A model generated the notes under the pieces. It saw only the letters and a program-made list of their open reading frames with translations, was not told the origin of the DNA and searched no databases. The position numbers were made by a program, and so were the translations under genes. This document shows, in pieces, positions 26,777 through 37,521 of a stretch of 64,000 bases of DNA; position 1 is the first letter of the stretch, and each line of letters begins with the position of its first letter. Location: contig NZ_OZ034992.1 of assembly GCF_964030925.1 (NCBI RefSeq), forward strand, positions 1,612,001 to 1,676,000, read 5' to 3'. The DNA comes from Spiroplasma_E sp902809815 (GTDB taxonomy: Bacteria; Bacillota_I; Bacilli_A; Mycoplasmatales; VBWQ01).

Positions 26777-27703
26777 TTATGGTGTTGGTGTAGATAAAAC
26801 TGACTTAACATTTTGTTCTACTGGTTTTGATGGTGCTTCAGTACCATTAATTTCCTTTGCAAGAAAAGAATTATTACTTTGTACTTCTTTTTTAGGTGCA
26901 ACAGAATTATTTTGTGAATGTTGTGAATGTAAAGAAGAGGCTGTACTAATTACTCTTTCAAGAGTATCAATTAATTTTTCATCAATTTTTATATCTTTCC
27001 TCTTATGAGTCTGGTTATCAATAATATATGCAAACAAAATCTTTCCATTTTTATCAACTTCAATATTTATACTACCATTACGAGGACATTTTTTGGCTAC
27101 AAAGTTTTTAAATTCCTTAGCATCATTTACATCTACAGGAACAATTGTTTTGTTTTTATTATCAATAAATAAATAACACGTTCCATTTTCAGCAAATGAT
27201 AATTTCATAGGCTCTTCAGATCTTTTTATAATATTAACATTAAGATCATCTAACTCTTCTTTATATTCTTCATTATTTAAATTATTGGATTCTGATTGAG
27301 TTTTTAATAATAATGCCGGTAATTCTTTTTTACCTAAATATTCAAGAATAATCTTATCATTTTCTTTTTTAGTTCGATATAAATGTACTAGAGAACTATC
27401 TAATTTTTCTTTTACTATTACTAGTTGTTGTAATTGATCACTATTAATTGCTAAAGCTGGTTGTTGAATAATACTAACATTTTCATCATTAGTATTTTTT
27501 ACTAAACGTCCCTTTTCATCTACATATACAAGTTCAATAATATATTCTTTTAAACTACTATCTAATTGTGTTTTTATATCATCAATCTTAACTTCCAAAC
27601 TATTTAAAGTTATATTGGGTGATGATTCATCTTTTTTAGAACTTAATGATTTTTGTAGAAAGTCATTAAGTTCTCAATATTCTACTGTTTCTGATAATTG
27701 CAT
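26777..27703 (-). CDS. Hypothetical protein, 308 aa, paralogue of the downstream protein
   Basis: Unrecognised family. This soluble, acidic 308-aa protein begins MQLSETVEYWELNDFLQKSL and has two module-like stretches (IIELVYVDEKGRLVKN and FAENGTCYLFIDNKNKTIVP, the latter followed by INIEVDKNGKILFAYIIDNQ). It ends in a low-complexity tail rich in Ser, Pro, Gln and Asn. A GGAGG ribosome binding site lies 5 bases before the ATG. It is transcribed together with the 779-aa gene. The shared CYxxxD and DKxG/DxxxxxxYI patterns suggest both arose by duplication. The low-complexity tails suggest an interaction or surface role, but that is only a guess. Confidence 0.72.
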
Positions 27704-27771
27704 ACTTTACCTCCATAATTTTTAATAAATGTATAGATTTCTAAAATAATATAGGAACTAAATATAATAAA

Positions 27772-27803
27772 CCCCTTATATTTATTTAAAAAAATAAAAG
27801 GGG
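27772..27803 (-). terminator. Terminator after gpmI
   Basis: CCCCTTTTA and TAAGGGG arms on the minus strand around an AT-rich imperfect stem, followed by TTTATTAT. It lies about 90 bases after the gpmI stop and before the next hypothetical gene. Confidence 0.55.
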
Positions 27804-27894
27804 AAACACTATATTTAATTCATATGCCTATATTTTAATACTTTTATATTCTTAAAACAAGCACTTATCAATAAAAAGAAAAATCAATATATTT

Positions 27895-29430
27895 TTATTT
27901 AATAATTAAAGACTCACTGGTCATAACAGTTGGTTTAACTAAGCCCAAAACGTCTAATAGCGTTGGAGCAATATTTGCTAAGCAACCACCTGATTTTAAT
28001 TTTAATCCTGTTTTACAAATAATAAATGGTACTGGTTGCGATGTATGTTTTTTATTAGGATTACCCTCTTTATCAATCATGATTTCAGCATTACCATGAT
28101 CAGCAGTAATCATTAAAATACCATTCACTTGTTTTATTGCTTGATACAATTTTCCAATACATTCATCAATAACATCAATCGCATCAATGGCAGCATTTAA
28201 AACACCAGTATGACCAACCATATCAGGATTAGCAAAATTTAAAACCATAACATCATATATGTTTTTAGAAATTTCACTTTCTAAACGAGTAGTAATTTCG
28301 CGAGCACTCATTTCTGGTTTTAAGTCATAAGTTGCTACTTTTGGTGAAGGAATTAAAATTCTTGTTGATAGTGGATATTCAACATCAACACCACCATCAA
28401 AAAAATAAGTTACGTGTGCATATTTTTCAGTTTCAGCAATTCGTAATTGATGATATTGATTTTTACTTAATCATTCCCCTAAAGCATCAAGCATTGATAT
28501 AGGTGGAAAAATAACACCTTGTGGTTTAACACTTTTAGCATATTCCATCATTGAAATAAAAAAAGTATTTTTTAATGTTGGTATTTTCATACTAATATTA
28601 AAATCATATTTATTATTTGTTAATGCTGATGCTAATTGAATTGCACGATCAGGACGGAAATTAGCAAAAATAATGCTATCGTTATTCTTAATATTACCAT
28701 TATTAATTTCAGAATTATAAGCAGGCATAATAAATTCATCATTACGACCAGCACTATATTCTGCATTAACATAAGCAATAGGATCAATAAATGAAGCACC
28801 TTCATGATTAACTATTACATCATATGCTATTTTTAAACGATCTCAACGTTTATCGCGATCCATAGCATAATATCTTCCTGAAATAGTAGCAAGCATACCA
28901 ATGCCTAATTGTTTCATAGTTTTTAATAACTGTTCAATATAAATTTTAGAAATATCAGCTTTTGTATCACGACCATCTAAAATAGCATGAACATAAACAT
29001 TCTTAAAATTTTGTTGTTTAGCAATTTCTAATAATGCTAAAATATGATTAATATGAGCATGTACTCCACCATCACTTAGTAAACCAATAATATGAACATT
29101 ACTATTATTCTTTTTGGCATGATTAATTGCTGACAATATTGTTTCATTTTTAAAAAATGTTTTATCATTTATTGACTTATTAATTAATGTTAATGACTGA
29201 TAAATTACTCTACCGGCACCAATTTGTAAATGTCCAACTTCAGAGTTGCCCATTTGTCCTTCTGGTAAACCAACTGCAAGGCCAGAAGCTGAAACTTCAG
29301 TATGCGGATAAGTTTTTAATAAATAATCCAAATTAGGTTTTGTTGCAGAACTAATAGCATTAGTTGAACTAGATTTTGCAATACCAAAACCATCTAAAAT
29401 ACATAGTAATATTGGTTGTTTTGTTTTCAT
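27895..29430 (-). CDS. gpmI: 2,3-bisphosphoglycerate-independent phosphoglycerate mutase
   Basis: Mn-dependent phosphoglycerate mutase, 511 aa, which interconverts 3- and 2-phosphoglycerate. Seen are LLCILDGFGIA (metal Asp), GLPEGQMGNSEVGHLQIGAG with the phospho-acceptor Ser63, GLLSDGGVHAHINHI, ILDGRDTKADISK and, in the C-terminal half, VLNFANPDMVGHTG and LMITADHGNAEIM. The ATG at 29430 is preferred over the one at 29439 because GAGGTG lies 6 bases upstream. It is the last gene of the nagA-nagB-tpiA-gpmI operon. Confidence 0.97.
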
Positions 29431-29447
29431 AAATTTCACCTCATTTT

Positions 29448-30824
29448 TTATTTAATAACTTGTAACTGATGTTTAAAATTATCAGATTTAAAAATAGTAA
29501 TCATTTTAGTAATAAAATCAGTAATACATTGATAATGAACAGTACTCAAAATAACAATATCTTTTTTAAAAACTATTTTAATAGATTGCTTTTTAGTAAT
29601 TTTAGTAATTATTGTTTTTAAATCACAAATTGATTTTAAATCTTCACTTAATAAAATAACCATACTAGGATTATCACTAATATTATTAGAAAGAAATAAA
29701 ATAGTATTACTACTATTAGCTAATAAATTGTGTCCTTTAATTTCCATTAAATTATAATCTAATAAATCATTATTAAAAGAATAATGAGTAATTTTCAAAT
29801 TATCAATGACTTCTGAATAATAACCATAAGCAAAAGTCTGTGATAAATTTTCTAATATATCTTGAGATACTATCCGCCATTTTGAAAATGACTTCAATAG
29901 TTCTTTATGAATTTTTTGTAATTGTCATAAATCTTGATAATTAGTAATATTAGTTATCGGTGCTATTGGTTGAATATTTTCGGGCTGATTAATTGCTCTA
30001 ATTTTTTTATTAATAGCATTAATAGCAATAATGATTGGTTTTTTAGCATTAATAAAAAAGTTTTCAATTCGTTGTTTATTACCTGCTATTAATGTTATTT
30101 TTCGCTGATCTTTATTAGTTTTAATAGCAACAACTGCTATTTTTTGCAAATTAATAATTTCTTGTAATTCAACTTCATTAAATTTTTTTAAATAACTATA
30201 TTCTTTTTTATTTTGCAAAAAAATTAACTGTTCTAATGATAATTTTTGTTCTAATAAAGAATTAATGATAAATTCACTTTGCAATATTTGTTTTCTATTT
30301 ATCTTTAAATTATTAAGAGCAACAATAAAATTTTGTTCAGTAATAGAAATAGAACTAAAATTAGAAGTTTTATAATTTAATTGTTTCATCAAACTATTTG
30401 TAAATAATTTAGCACCAATTTTATTATTAACTAATGATTGATGATGACTTTCATTGATAGTTAAATACAATGGAATATCGTTAATAACGATTGGTCCACT
30501 ATTAACCTTAACTAAATGAATATAAGTATTAGGAATAAGAGTATTATTAACATCAATTACTTCACCAGTAAAATATTCATTAGTAATAATACCTTTGTCA
30601 CTAACAATACTATCACTACTAGGAGCAAAAATAGTTTTAGTACAAATAATAAAGCCAATTTGTTCTAATTGATTAGTGTCTTCACCATTTTTACTAAACA
30701 ATGCTAAAATTTCTGACTTATTCCTAAAAGCATTGACAAAAGTGGTTGCCGGAAAGGCACGATGTTTAATTTTTTTTGTTAGTTTTGTTCACATACTTTT
30801 AATTTGTATCTTTGATAATTCCAT
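29448..30824 (-). CDS. Uncharacterised protein with weak alanyl-tRNA synthetase likeness, 458 aa
   Basis: Soluble 458-aa protein between tpiA and gpmI in the same operon. The N-terminus (LSKIQIKSMWTKLTKKIKHR, then FRNKSEILALF) resembles the first helix of alanyl-tRNA synthetase. The segment around residues 55-130 (IICTKTIFAPSSDSIVSDKG, then INESHHQSLVNNKIGAKLF) recalls the AlaRS/AlaX editing domain, where FYAESGGQ and NHTATHLLH would stand. None of the key catalytic or zinc residues is clearly kept, and no class II motifs 1-3 are present. It may be a catalytically dead AlaRS paralogue, but the similarity is weak and read by eye. The start is the ATG at 30824 behind AAGGAG. Confidence 0.6.
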
Positions 30825-30865
30825 GTTTAGTTAACTCCTTATTTTTATTAGTAATTTAAATAGAG

Positions 30866-31615
30866 TTAAATTAGTAAATCAAAAAAAGATTGTGGTACTA
30901 ATGAAGCACCTCCAACTAATGCACCATCAATGTCGGGTTCAGAAAGTATTAATTTAATATTATCGGGTTTTACTGAACCACCATACTGAATACGTACTTG
31001 TTCTGCAACATTTTTATTATATAATTCACTAATAAATTCACGAATCATTTTACAAACCGTTTGGGCTTGTTGAGCTGTTGCTGTTTTACCAGTACCAATT
31101 GCTCATATTGGCTCATAGGCAATTACTAACTTAGCAATATTTTCTGCTTTAATATTTTTTAATGCTAACTTAATTTGATTTTTAATTACTTCATTAGTTT
31201 CTTTATTTTCATATTGGTTTAAAGTTTCACCACAACATAAAATTGGTATAATATTAGCATTAAATAGTGAATGTATTTTTTTATTTATTGTTTCATCTAC
31301 TTCATTAAAATACATTCTGCGTTCACAATGACCAATAATAACATGACTAACCATCATATCTTTTAGCATCTTAATTGAAATTTCACCAGTATATGCACCT
31401 TCGGTTTCATAATGACAATTTTGAGCCGCAATAATTAAAGCAGAAGTTTTATTCATTTTTAGTAAGGGTAAATTAGTAAAACTAGCTGCTATTCCATAAT
31501 CATATTTAATATTTTTAGTTTTTATTAATTTATTAAATTCATTTAAAAAAAATTGAGTTTCTTCTATATTTTTATACATTTTTCAATTTCCAATAATAAT
31601 CTTTTTACGTTCCAT
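30866..31615 (-). CDS. tpiA: Triosephosphate isomerase
   Basis: TIM-barrel isomerase, 249 aa, which interconverts dihydroxyacetone phosphate and glyceraldehyde 3-phosphate. The active-site residues are all visible: Asn10 and Lys12 in IIIGNWKMYK, His96 in VIIGHCERRMYF, Glu168 in AYEPIWAIGTGKTAT, and the phosphate-binding YGGSVKPDNI and DGALVGGASL blocks. It starts 17 bases after nagB. Two Trp residues are encoded by UGA. Confidence 0.97.
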
Positions 31616-31631
31616 TTGTTTCTCCTTTAAG

Positions 31632-32381
31632 TTAATTTTTTTTTGATATAGTTGGTTTTAATAATGCTGCTGCTTCTTCATCAATAATAATTGTAACATC
31701 ATCATGATTTTGTAAAAAAGTACATGGATAATTCGGAGAAACTTTACCTTCAACTAACTCTCGAATAGCTTGTGCTTTATTAGTTCCTGTAGCAATTAAA
31801 ACAATCAATTTAGCTTGTAAAATAGTATGAATGCCCATCGTAACAGCTTTGGTTGGTACATCTTCAACTTTAGAAAAAAATCTTTTATTAGCTTCAATTG
31901 TTTCTTTAGTTAAATTAACAACATGTGTTTTACTACTTGCAAGAGTACCTGGTTCATTAAAAGCAATATGACCATTAGTACCTAAGCCCAATATTTGTAA
32001 ATCAATTGGTCCTTTTTCTTTTAATAATTTTTCATATTCTTCCACATTTTGGTCTAAATCACCAATACCTTTAGGAACATACGTATTTTTTAAATTAAGA
32101 CTTTTAATATGATTAAATAATTGATGATTCATAAAATAACGATAACTTTTTACATGATCTGGAGTTAAACCAACATATTCGTCTAAATTAAATGTTACAA
32201 CTTTTGATCAATCTCTTTTGTTATTTTTTGCATCTGCTATTAATAAATTATATGTTTCAATTGGACTACTTCCTGTTGCTAATCCTAAAATAGCATTTGG
32301 TTTAACTTTAATAATATCAATAATAATTTTACTTAATAATTGAGCAACCTCAGTTTTATCTTTTAAAATAATTAATTTCAT
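31632..32381 (-). CDS. nagB: Glucosamine-6-phosphate deaminase
   Basis: NagB, 249 aa, which converts glucosamine 6-phosphate to fructose 6-phosphate and ammonia and so links amino-sugar uptake to glycolysis. Blocks seen are ILGLATGSSPIETYNLL, VVTFNLDEYVGLTPDHVKSY with the catalytic Asp, LGLGTNGHIAFNEPG, TKAVTMGIHTILQAKLIVLI and NYPCTFLQNHDDVTIIIDEE. It lies between nagA and tpiA with gaps of 27 and 16 bases. Confidence 0.96.
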
Positions 32382-32408
32382 AATTTAAAAACCCCTTACA
32401 TTACTTAC

Positions 32409-33602
32409 TTATTCTTGTTGATACGCAATTTTTCCTTCGCATATTGTTAAAAAAATATCATTATTCTTAGTTAATACAATAATATCTGCTAATTTACCAA
32501 TAACAATATCACCCGTTTTATTTGCAATTCCTACTTGTTTAGCACTATTATAAGAGGCCATTTTGATGCAATCTTGTCAATTATTATTAGTAATTTTTAA
32601 TAAATTTTTAAAACCAGCAATCATTGTTGCAATGCTGCCTGCTAATTTTCCGGTTGCTTCAACAGTAACCTTATTATTACTTTTAATGACAGGTAATGGT
32701 CCCAATAAATACTTACCATCAGGTTGTCCCTTTGCACTCATGGCATCAGTAATCATACAAATTCCATCGGCACCTTTAATTTTATATGTTATTGCTAAAA
32801 TATCAATATCAACATGAATTCCATCACAAATTAACTCAGTAACTAATTGATCATAATATAATGATGCTGGAACAACACCAGGATCGCGATGATTATAGGG
32901 GCTCATTGCATTATAAAGATGGGTAATATGCGTTAAACCATATTCAACAGTTTTAGTTATTTCTTTAAAAGTAGCATTACTATGACCAACACTAGGAATA
33001 ATATTATTTTTAATTAATGAAAAAATAAAATTTGAATTTTTATTATTTAAATTAGGATCTATCTCAGGAGCATAAACAATAAATTTTAAATTTTTGTTAC
33101 TAATTATATTTCAAGATTTTACTAAATTAAGATCAGGAACATGAAGTAATGACGGAGTATGTGCTCCTTTTTGTAATTCTGAGATAAAAGGTCCTTCTAA
33201 ATATGCACCAATAATTCGTGCCTTGTTACCTTTATTTTCTGTTTTCATATACTTAGCAAATACTGAAAGAATATTATCAATTTCTTTTTTACTGGCAGTA
33301 ACTGTTGCATAACAAAACTTTGTTACTCCCTCTTTTGGAACTAATTTTGCAAAATTATTAATTGATTCAATGGTACCATCCATTAAACTATAGCCATAAC
33401 CTCCATGTACATGTAAATCAATAAAACCAGGTATTATTGTTTGATTATGACATTCAATAACCTGAGCATCTTGAAATTCATAATTATACTTTCCTTCATT
33501 AATTTGGAAAATTAAATTATCTTTAATTACTAAAAAACCATTATTTATTATTTTCTTAATGCTAATTATTTTCGCATTATTTAAAACTAAAATTTTAGAC
33601 AC
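32409..33602 (-). CDS. nagA: N-acetylglucosamine-6-phosphate deacetylase
   Basis: NagA, 397 aa, amidohydrolase fold, which makes glucosamine 6-phosphate for NagB. The metal-site motif IPGFIDLHVHGGYGY (about residues 55-69), AYLEGPFISELQKGAHTP, GHSNATFKEI, THLYNAMSPYNHRDPG, ICDGIHVDIDILAI and MITDAMSAKGQPDGKYLLGP are as expected. The likely start is GTG at 33602 (VSKILVLNNAKI) with an AAGGG tract 5 bases before. First gene of the amino-sugar/glycolysis operon that continues to gpmI. Confidence 0.95.
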
Positions 33603-33653
33603 TAATACCCTTCTTTCTAGAATTATTAATTGTTTAAAATTGCTAATGACACT

Positions 33654-33659
33654 ATTATA
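33654..33659 (-). promoter_or_regulatory. Probable -10 box of the nagA operon
   Basis: Perfect TATAAT on the minus strand, 52 bases before the nagA start. A weak TTAGGT lies 18 bases upstream. It is the only good candidate between the tRNA-Phe terminator and nagA. Confidence 0.45.
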
Positions 33660-33700
33660 CCTAAAATTTTAACTTAAACCTAAATCTAAGAAAAATAATT

Positions 33701-33721
33701 AAAAAAAAGGCTTAATTGCCT
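33701..33721 (-). terminator. Terminator after tRNA-Phe
   Basis: Short hairpin AGGC-AATTAA-GCCT followed by eight T on the minus strand, 13 bases after the tRNA. Confidence 0.65.
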
Positions 33722-33734
33722 ATATTTTAAATAA

Positions 33735-33810
33735 TGGTGGCTCGAAGCGGATTCGAACCACTGACACTTCGCTCTTCAGGCGAATGCTCTACCAACTGAG
33801 CTACCGAGCC
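33735..33810 (-). tRNA. tRNA-Phe (GAA)
   Basis: 76 nt with encoded CCA. The anticodon loop CTGAAGA gives GAA. Acceptor GGCTCGG pairs with the 3' arm, and the T-loop GGTTCGAATCC is canonical. Confidence 0.95.
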
Positions 33811-33905
33811 GTTACCTATACAATAATAGCATATAAAAGTAAAAAATAACAAGGGGTTAAAACTTATTTTTTAATTTATTTAAATATATATTTATTTTTT
33901 ACTAA

Positions 33906-34639
33906 TTATCTTCTAATTACATATCTTCTTCAACAAGGTTTTTCAGTTTTTGGCGTTAAGTGATTTGAGTCTCTTCTAATTTCTTCTTTTCAATTATTAT
34001 TTGATAAATCAGTAGACCCATTTTCTTTAGCAATATTTGCTTGTAAAAATATATTATTACCAATAATATTTAATGATTCACTTCTTTGAAATTCATGATC
34101 ACTACATACATCATTTACTAAACTTTTGACAATCTCACATAATTTTTTACAAGTATCTAATATCAATTTATATTTTTCTTTACCTTTTCATTTTTCAATT
34201 AATGATTCACAATTTTTAATAAATTTATCCTGTCATTCTTTAAACTCTTCGGAATTAATTGTCTTAGTTAAATCACCATCACAATAATAAGTTAATATTT
34301 CTTTTCAAACATTACGTCATACTTTTCTCATATTATTATGAGGAGTTTTAACTTTCAATTTTTTAATCAAAAATCAAAATCTTGAATTTTATTTCTTCTT
34401 CAACAATTTAATAATGCAGTAATAATTGGAATTACTAATTGTTTATTATTTATTTTTTCTATTATTTCTTGTTTTTTATTTTCAAGATCTTCTAATCTAG
34501 TTATACGTTCTTTTTCTAATTCTTGTAAAATATTAAAATACTCTTGATATTCTCTCATTGCTCGTGAATATATTATTAATTTAATTATTACTTCTCATTT
34601 GTTTATAAGTTTAATATCCATTTTAATCATTCTTTCCAT
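33906..34639 (-). pseudogene. Hypothetical coiled-coil protein gene, frameshifted
   Basis: The 5' part (ATG at 34639) encodes a charged helical protein with a coiled-coil-like stretch (EYFNILQELEKERITRLEDL, then ENKKQEIIEKINNKQ) and the Trp/Arg-rich LLNCWRRNKIQDFDFWLKN. The frame changes near 34370 at an A-rich run. The downstream frame continues with NNMRKVWRNVWKEILTYYC and DKFIKNCESLIEKWKGKEKY, ending WRRYVIRR at 33906. I do not recognise the family. The frameshift could be real decay or a homopolymer sequencing error. Confidence 0.55.
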
Positions 34640-34742
34640 TAGTTCAAATATATATCTTATAACCCACTATTTAATCCGATAATTTATTTATGTTTTATAA
34701 AATTCAATATCTATAATTTTAATAATTTATTTTATTAATAAC

Positions 34743-34950
34743 TTATGCTACAACTGTTTGTTTAGGAGAATGAAAGTTAATATTCATATCAATATTAATA
34801 CTTTCACCAAAACTATCACTTCATTCACTAATACCACTTTCAGAAACAAGACATGTATCAGAATCTAATTGAGATGATAAATCATTATCATCATTAATAA
34901 CTTTAATTTCGTATTTTTTTTAAAGTTCAATATTTTTTAAAACATCTTTA
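34743..34950 (-). pseudogene. C-terminal gene fragment next to IS copy 4
   Basis: An open stretch ending SPKQTVVA at 34743, containing the Ser/Asp-rich LDSDTCLVSESGISEWSDSF. Upstream it hits a stop within an A8 run and is then cut by the IS. The 5' part is not found on the other side of the IS. Function unknown. Confidence 0.45.
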
Positions 34951-36106
34951 GACATATTCCGTAATTATTTTTTTGAAAAATCAAGTAATAATTTTAAAAT
35001 TTATTTTATAATTTTGTTATTAACAATAAATTTAGAAAAGTGTTGATAAAAATGATTTTTGAAAATTTAAAAAAATTAAAAAATGAAGAATTTTACAGAT
35101 ATTTTGGTATAAAACGTTTTCATTTTAATGAAATGTTAGAAAAATTAATTGAAATAGAAAAATTAGAAAAAAATAAAGGTCGAAAAAATAAACTTTCAGT
35201 AGAAGAAAGATTAATGATGACTTTATTATACTGAAAAGAATATTATACTTTTTTTCAAATGAGTATTAAATCTAAAATGAGCCCATCAAGTTGTTTTCGA
35301 AATATTACTTGAGTAGAAAATAAACTTAGTAACCACAAAGATTACCAATTTTTAAAAGAAAGATATAAATTAAAAATTGATAAAAAACAAGAAAATTCAA
35401 ATGAATTTCAATTTTATTTAATTGATTCAACTAAGATTGAAATTGAAAGACCAACTAAAAAAAACTACAGTTAGAATATTTTTCTGGTAAAAGTTGAATG
35501 TATTCTATAAAATTTCAAATTGTATATGATTTTTTTAATAAAAAAATTGTTGATATTTTTGCTGATAATGGTAAAGTGCATGATTTTCAAATATTAAAAA
35601 ATTCAAATCTTGAATTTTCAGAAAAAACAATAATTATTGGTGATTTAGGATATCAAGGTATACAAAATATTTATAAAAATACAATAATACCAATTAAAAG
35701 AACTAAAAATAAAAAATTAACTAAACAAGAAAGAAAATACAATAAGATTGTATCTAAAATTAGAATTAAAGTTGAACATGTCTTTGCTTGATTGAAAAGA
35801 TTCAAAATTTTAGTAAATAAATGTAGAAAATCTAAATTTAGACTTATGTACTTAAGATTTAACTTACTTTGTGAAATTTTTAATAAAATAAAACCATTAA
35901 AATAAAAAAAATATTAAAAATATTTTTTTAAAATTTAAATTTTTATCGAGTTAATATAAAAATATTATTAACAATTTTTTGTTTAAAATGTAAACTCATT
36001 TTTTAAACTATTTTTTCAAAAAATATTTATTTCTATATTCAATAACACTAAATAGTTTTAAAACAATTTTATTGACAATTAATTAAATTTAATTACGGAA
36101 TATGTC
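34951..36106 (+). mobile_element. IS5-like insertion sequence, copy 4 (plus orientation, ORFs intact)
   Basis: Complete copy in plus orientation. The first 40 bases of the left end are diverged from the other copies (GTAATTATTTTTTTG), the right end is typical. Left and right flanks belong to unrelated gene remnants and the expected 3-bp duplication is not clean, which suggests recombination between IS copies. OrfA carries an E-to-K change next to the catalytic Asp (DSTKIEIE). Confidence 0.94.
35040..35905 (+). CDS. IS5-like transposase by -1 frameshift, copy 4
   Basis: OrfA runs from GTG 35040 to 35474 and orfB continues to 35905 in the -1 frame after the A8 run at 35457-35464. Both ORFs are open. 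The DSTKIE variant may or may not affect activity; the catalytic Asp, Asp and Glu are kept. Confidence 0.82.
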
Positions 36107-36677
36107 TTTAGAAAAAATTAAACTTTTATTACTAAATAATGCTAATGTCAACTATACAAATTCAGATATTTTTACTTATACTTATAGAATCAAAGAAAAT
36201 TATTTTCAAAAAAATATAAAAATTGGTAGTGGTAATAGCGCTTTAACAAAAGCCGCCAAAAAAGGATATTTAAATATAATTAAATTTTTAGTTGAAAACG
36301 ATGCCGATGTTAACCATATAATTAATTATAATAAAGAAAGTGCTTTAACACGAGCTGCTCAAAATAATCACTTAGATGTTATTAAATTTTTAGTAGAAAA
36401 TAACGCTGATATTAATCATACAAATCAAAATGGTAAAACTGCCTTAATTCTAATTGCTGATAATAATAATATAGAGGGAGTTAAGTTTCTAATAGAAAAT
36501 GGTGCTAAAATTGAATGTATAGATAATTTTTGAGAATCAATAAATAAAGTGAATCTAGAAGTGAAAGAATATTTACAATCATGAATTTTAAACTCAAGTA
36601 AAAATGAAAAAAATTTACCTAACTCTAGTAATCAATCAACAACAAATATCAAAAAACAAAGTTTGCTAATGATCTAA
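36102..36677 (+). CDS. Ankyrin-repeat protein, 5'-truncated and fused to an IS end
   Basis: 191 aa with about three ankyrin repeats: GNSALTKAAKKGYLNIIKFL, ESALTRAAQNNHLDVIKFLV and GKTALILIADNNNIEGVKFL, plus a partial N-terminal repeat (IKLLLLNNANVNYTNSD). The repeat array begins abruptly, and the ATG lies inside the terminal repeat of IS copy 4 (gaATGTC), so the natural 5' part is lost. A Ser/Asn-rich tail follows. Ankyrin proteins in host-associated bacteria often target host proteins, but nothing here shows secretion. Whether it is expressed is unknown. Confidence 0.7.
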
Positions 36678-36710
36678 TTAAAAATCTAAAATAACTTTTA
36701 TTATTTCTTA

Positions 36711-37335
36711 CCTTTAATATTTCTAACTTCTTTTAATTGTTTTTTTAACATTTTTAATTGTAATTGTAAATCTTCATATGATGGTAAATCATCACTTTTA
36801 ATTTCTTCTTGTTTGTTTTTACTATAATCATTACTTTTTTTTGATAACTGTGGAGGATTAACTCATAAATTTTTTAAGCCATATCAAAAAATAGTAAGTA
36901 AACTTAAACCAATACCTGCTCAAGGAATTGTTCATAAATCTTTAAAAGGAATAGTTTGAAAATTTCTAATATTAAAGTAATTAAAAAGTACTAATACAAA
37001 AAGTATCAATACTAAGGTTATTAATAACATGTGTATAGCAAAAACTGATCTTGAAAAAGGTTTTTTAATAAAAATTAATGGTATTAAATAAGTTAAATTA
37101 AAAATCAATAATGTTCCAAAAGTATATAAAGAAACTATACTATCACTAGTCATTAATTGTTTATAAAAACTACTAGTAATTGGTTCTTTATTAACGATTA
37201 AAGTAATAATAATAGCAATATTGTTTTTTAATGGAACACCTCAATTAAATAATGGAAAAATTGATAAACTAATTGTTACTGTTAAAACACTAATAATAAC
37301 TAATGTTTTGCTTAAAATTAAATTATTTTTTTCAT
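36711..37335 (-). CDS. Hypothetical membrane protein, about 208 aa, start region doubtful
   Basis: Four hydrophobic segments (LVIISVLTVTISLSIFPLFN, TFGTLLIFNLTYLIPLIFI, FAIHMLLITLVLILFVLVLF, IGLSLLTIFWYGL) followed by a cytoplasmic charged tail with a coiled-coil-like end (LQLQLKMLKKQLKEVRNIKG). The plausible ATG at 37335 is out of frame by one base at an A7 run (37326-37332), so there is either a frameshift or a sequencing error, or translation starts further in. Family not recognised. It lies beside the decayed restriction-modification genes on the same strand. Confidence 0.55.
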
Positions 37336-37521
37336 ATTATCCATCTCTCATTATCAGTTTACTTTTTCACTCTAATAATATTTTATCATTATTAAAGCAA
37401 AAAAATAACTATCAAAATTAAGATTAAGATTTATTTTTAGTTTTAGCTAAATTTATCATAAGAAAATTATAAACAAATCCCTATTAAAATTCATAACATA
37501 AAAAAGTTCTAACAAATATAT

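Noticed and set aside
36102..36677. A Spaid-like male-killing toxin
   Set aside because: Only about three ankyrin repeats and no deubiquitinase domain or signal are visible; calling it a toxin would go beyond the sequence.
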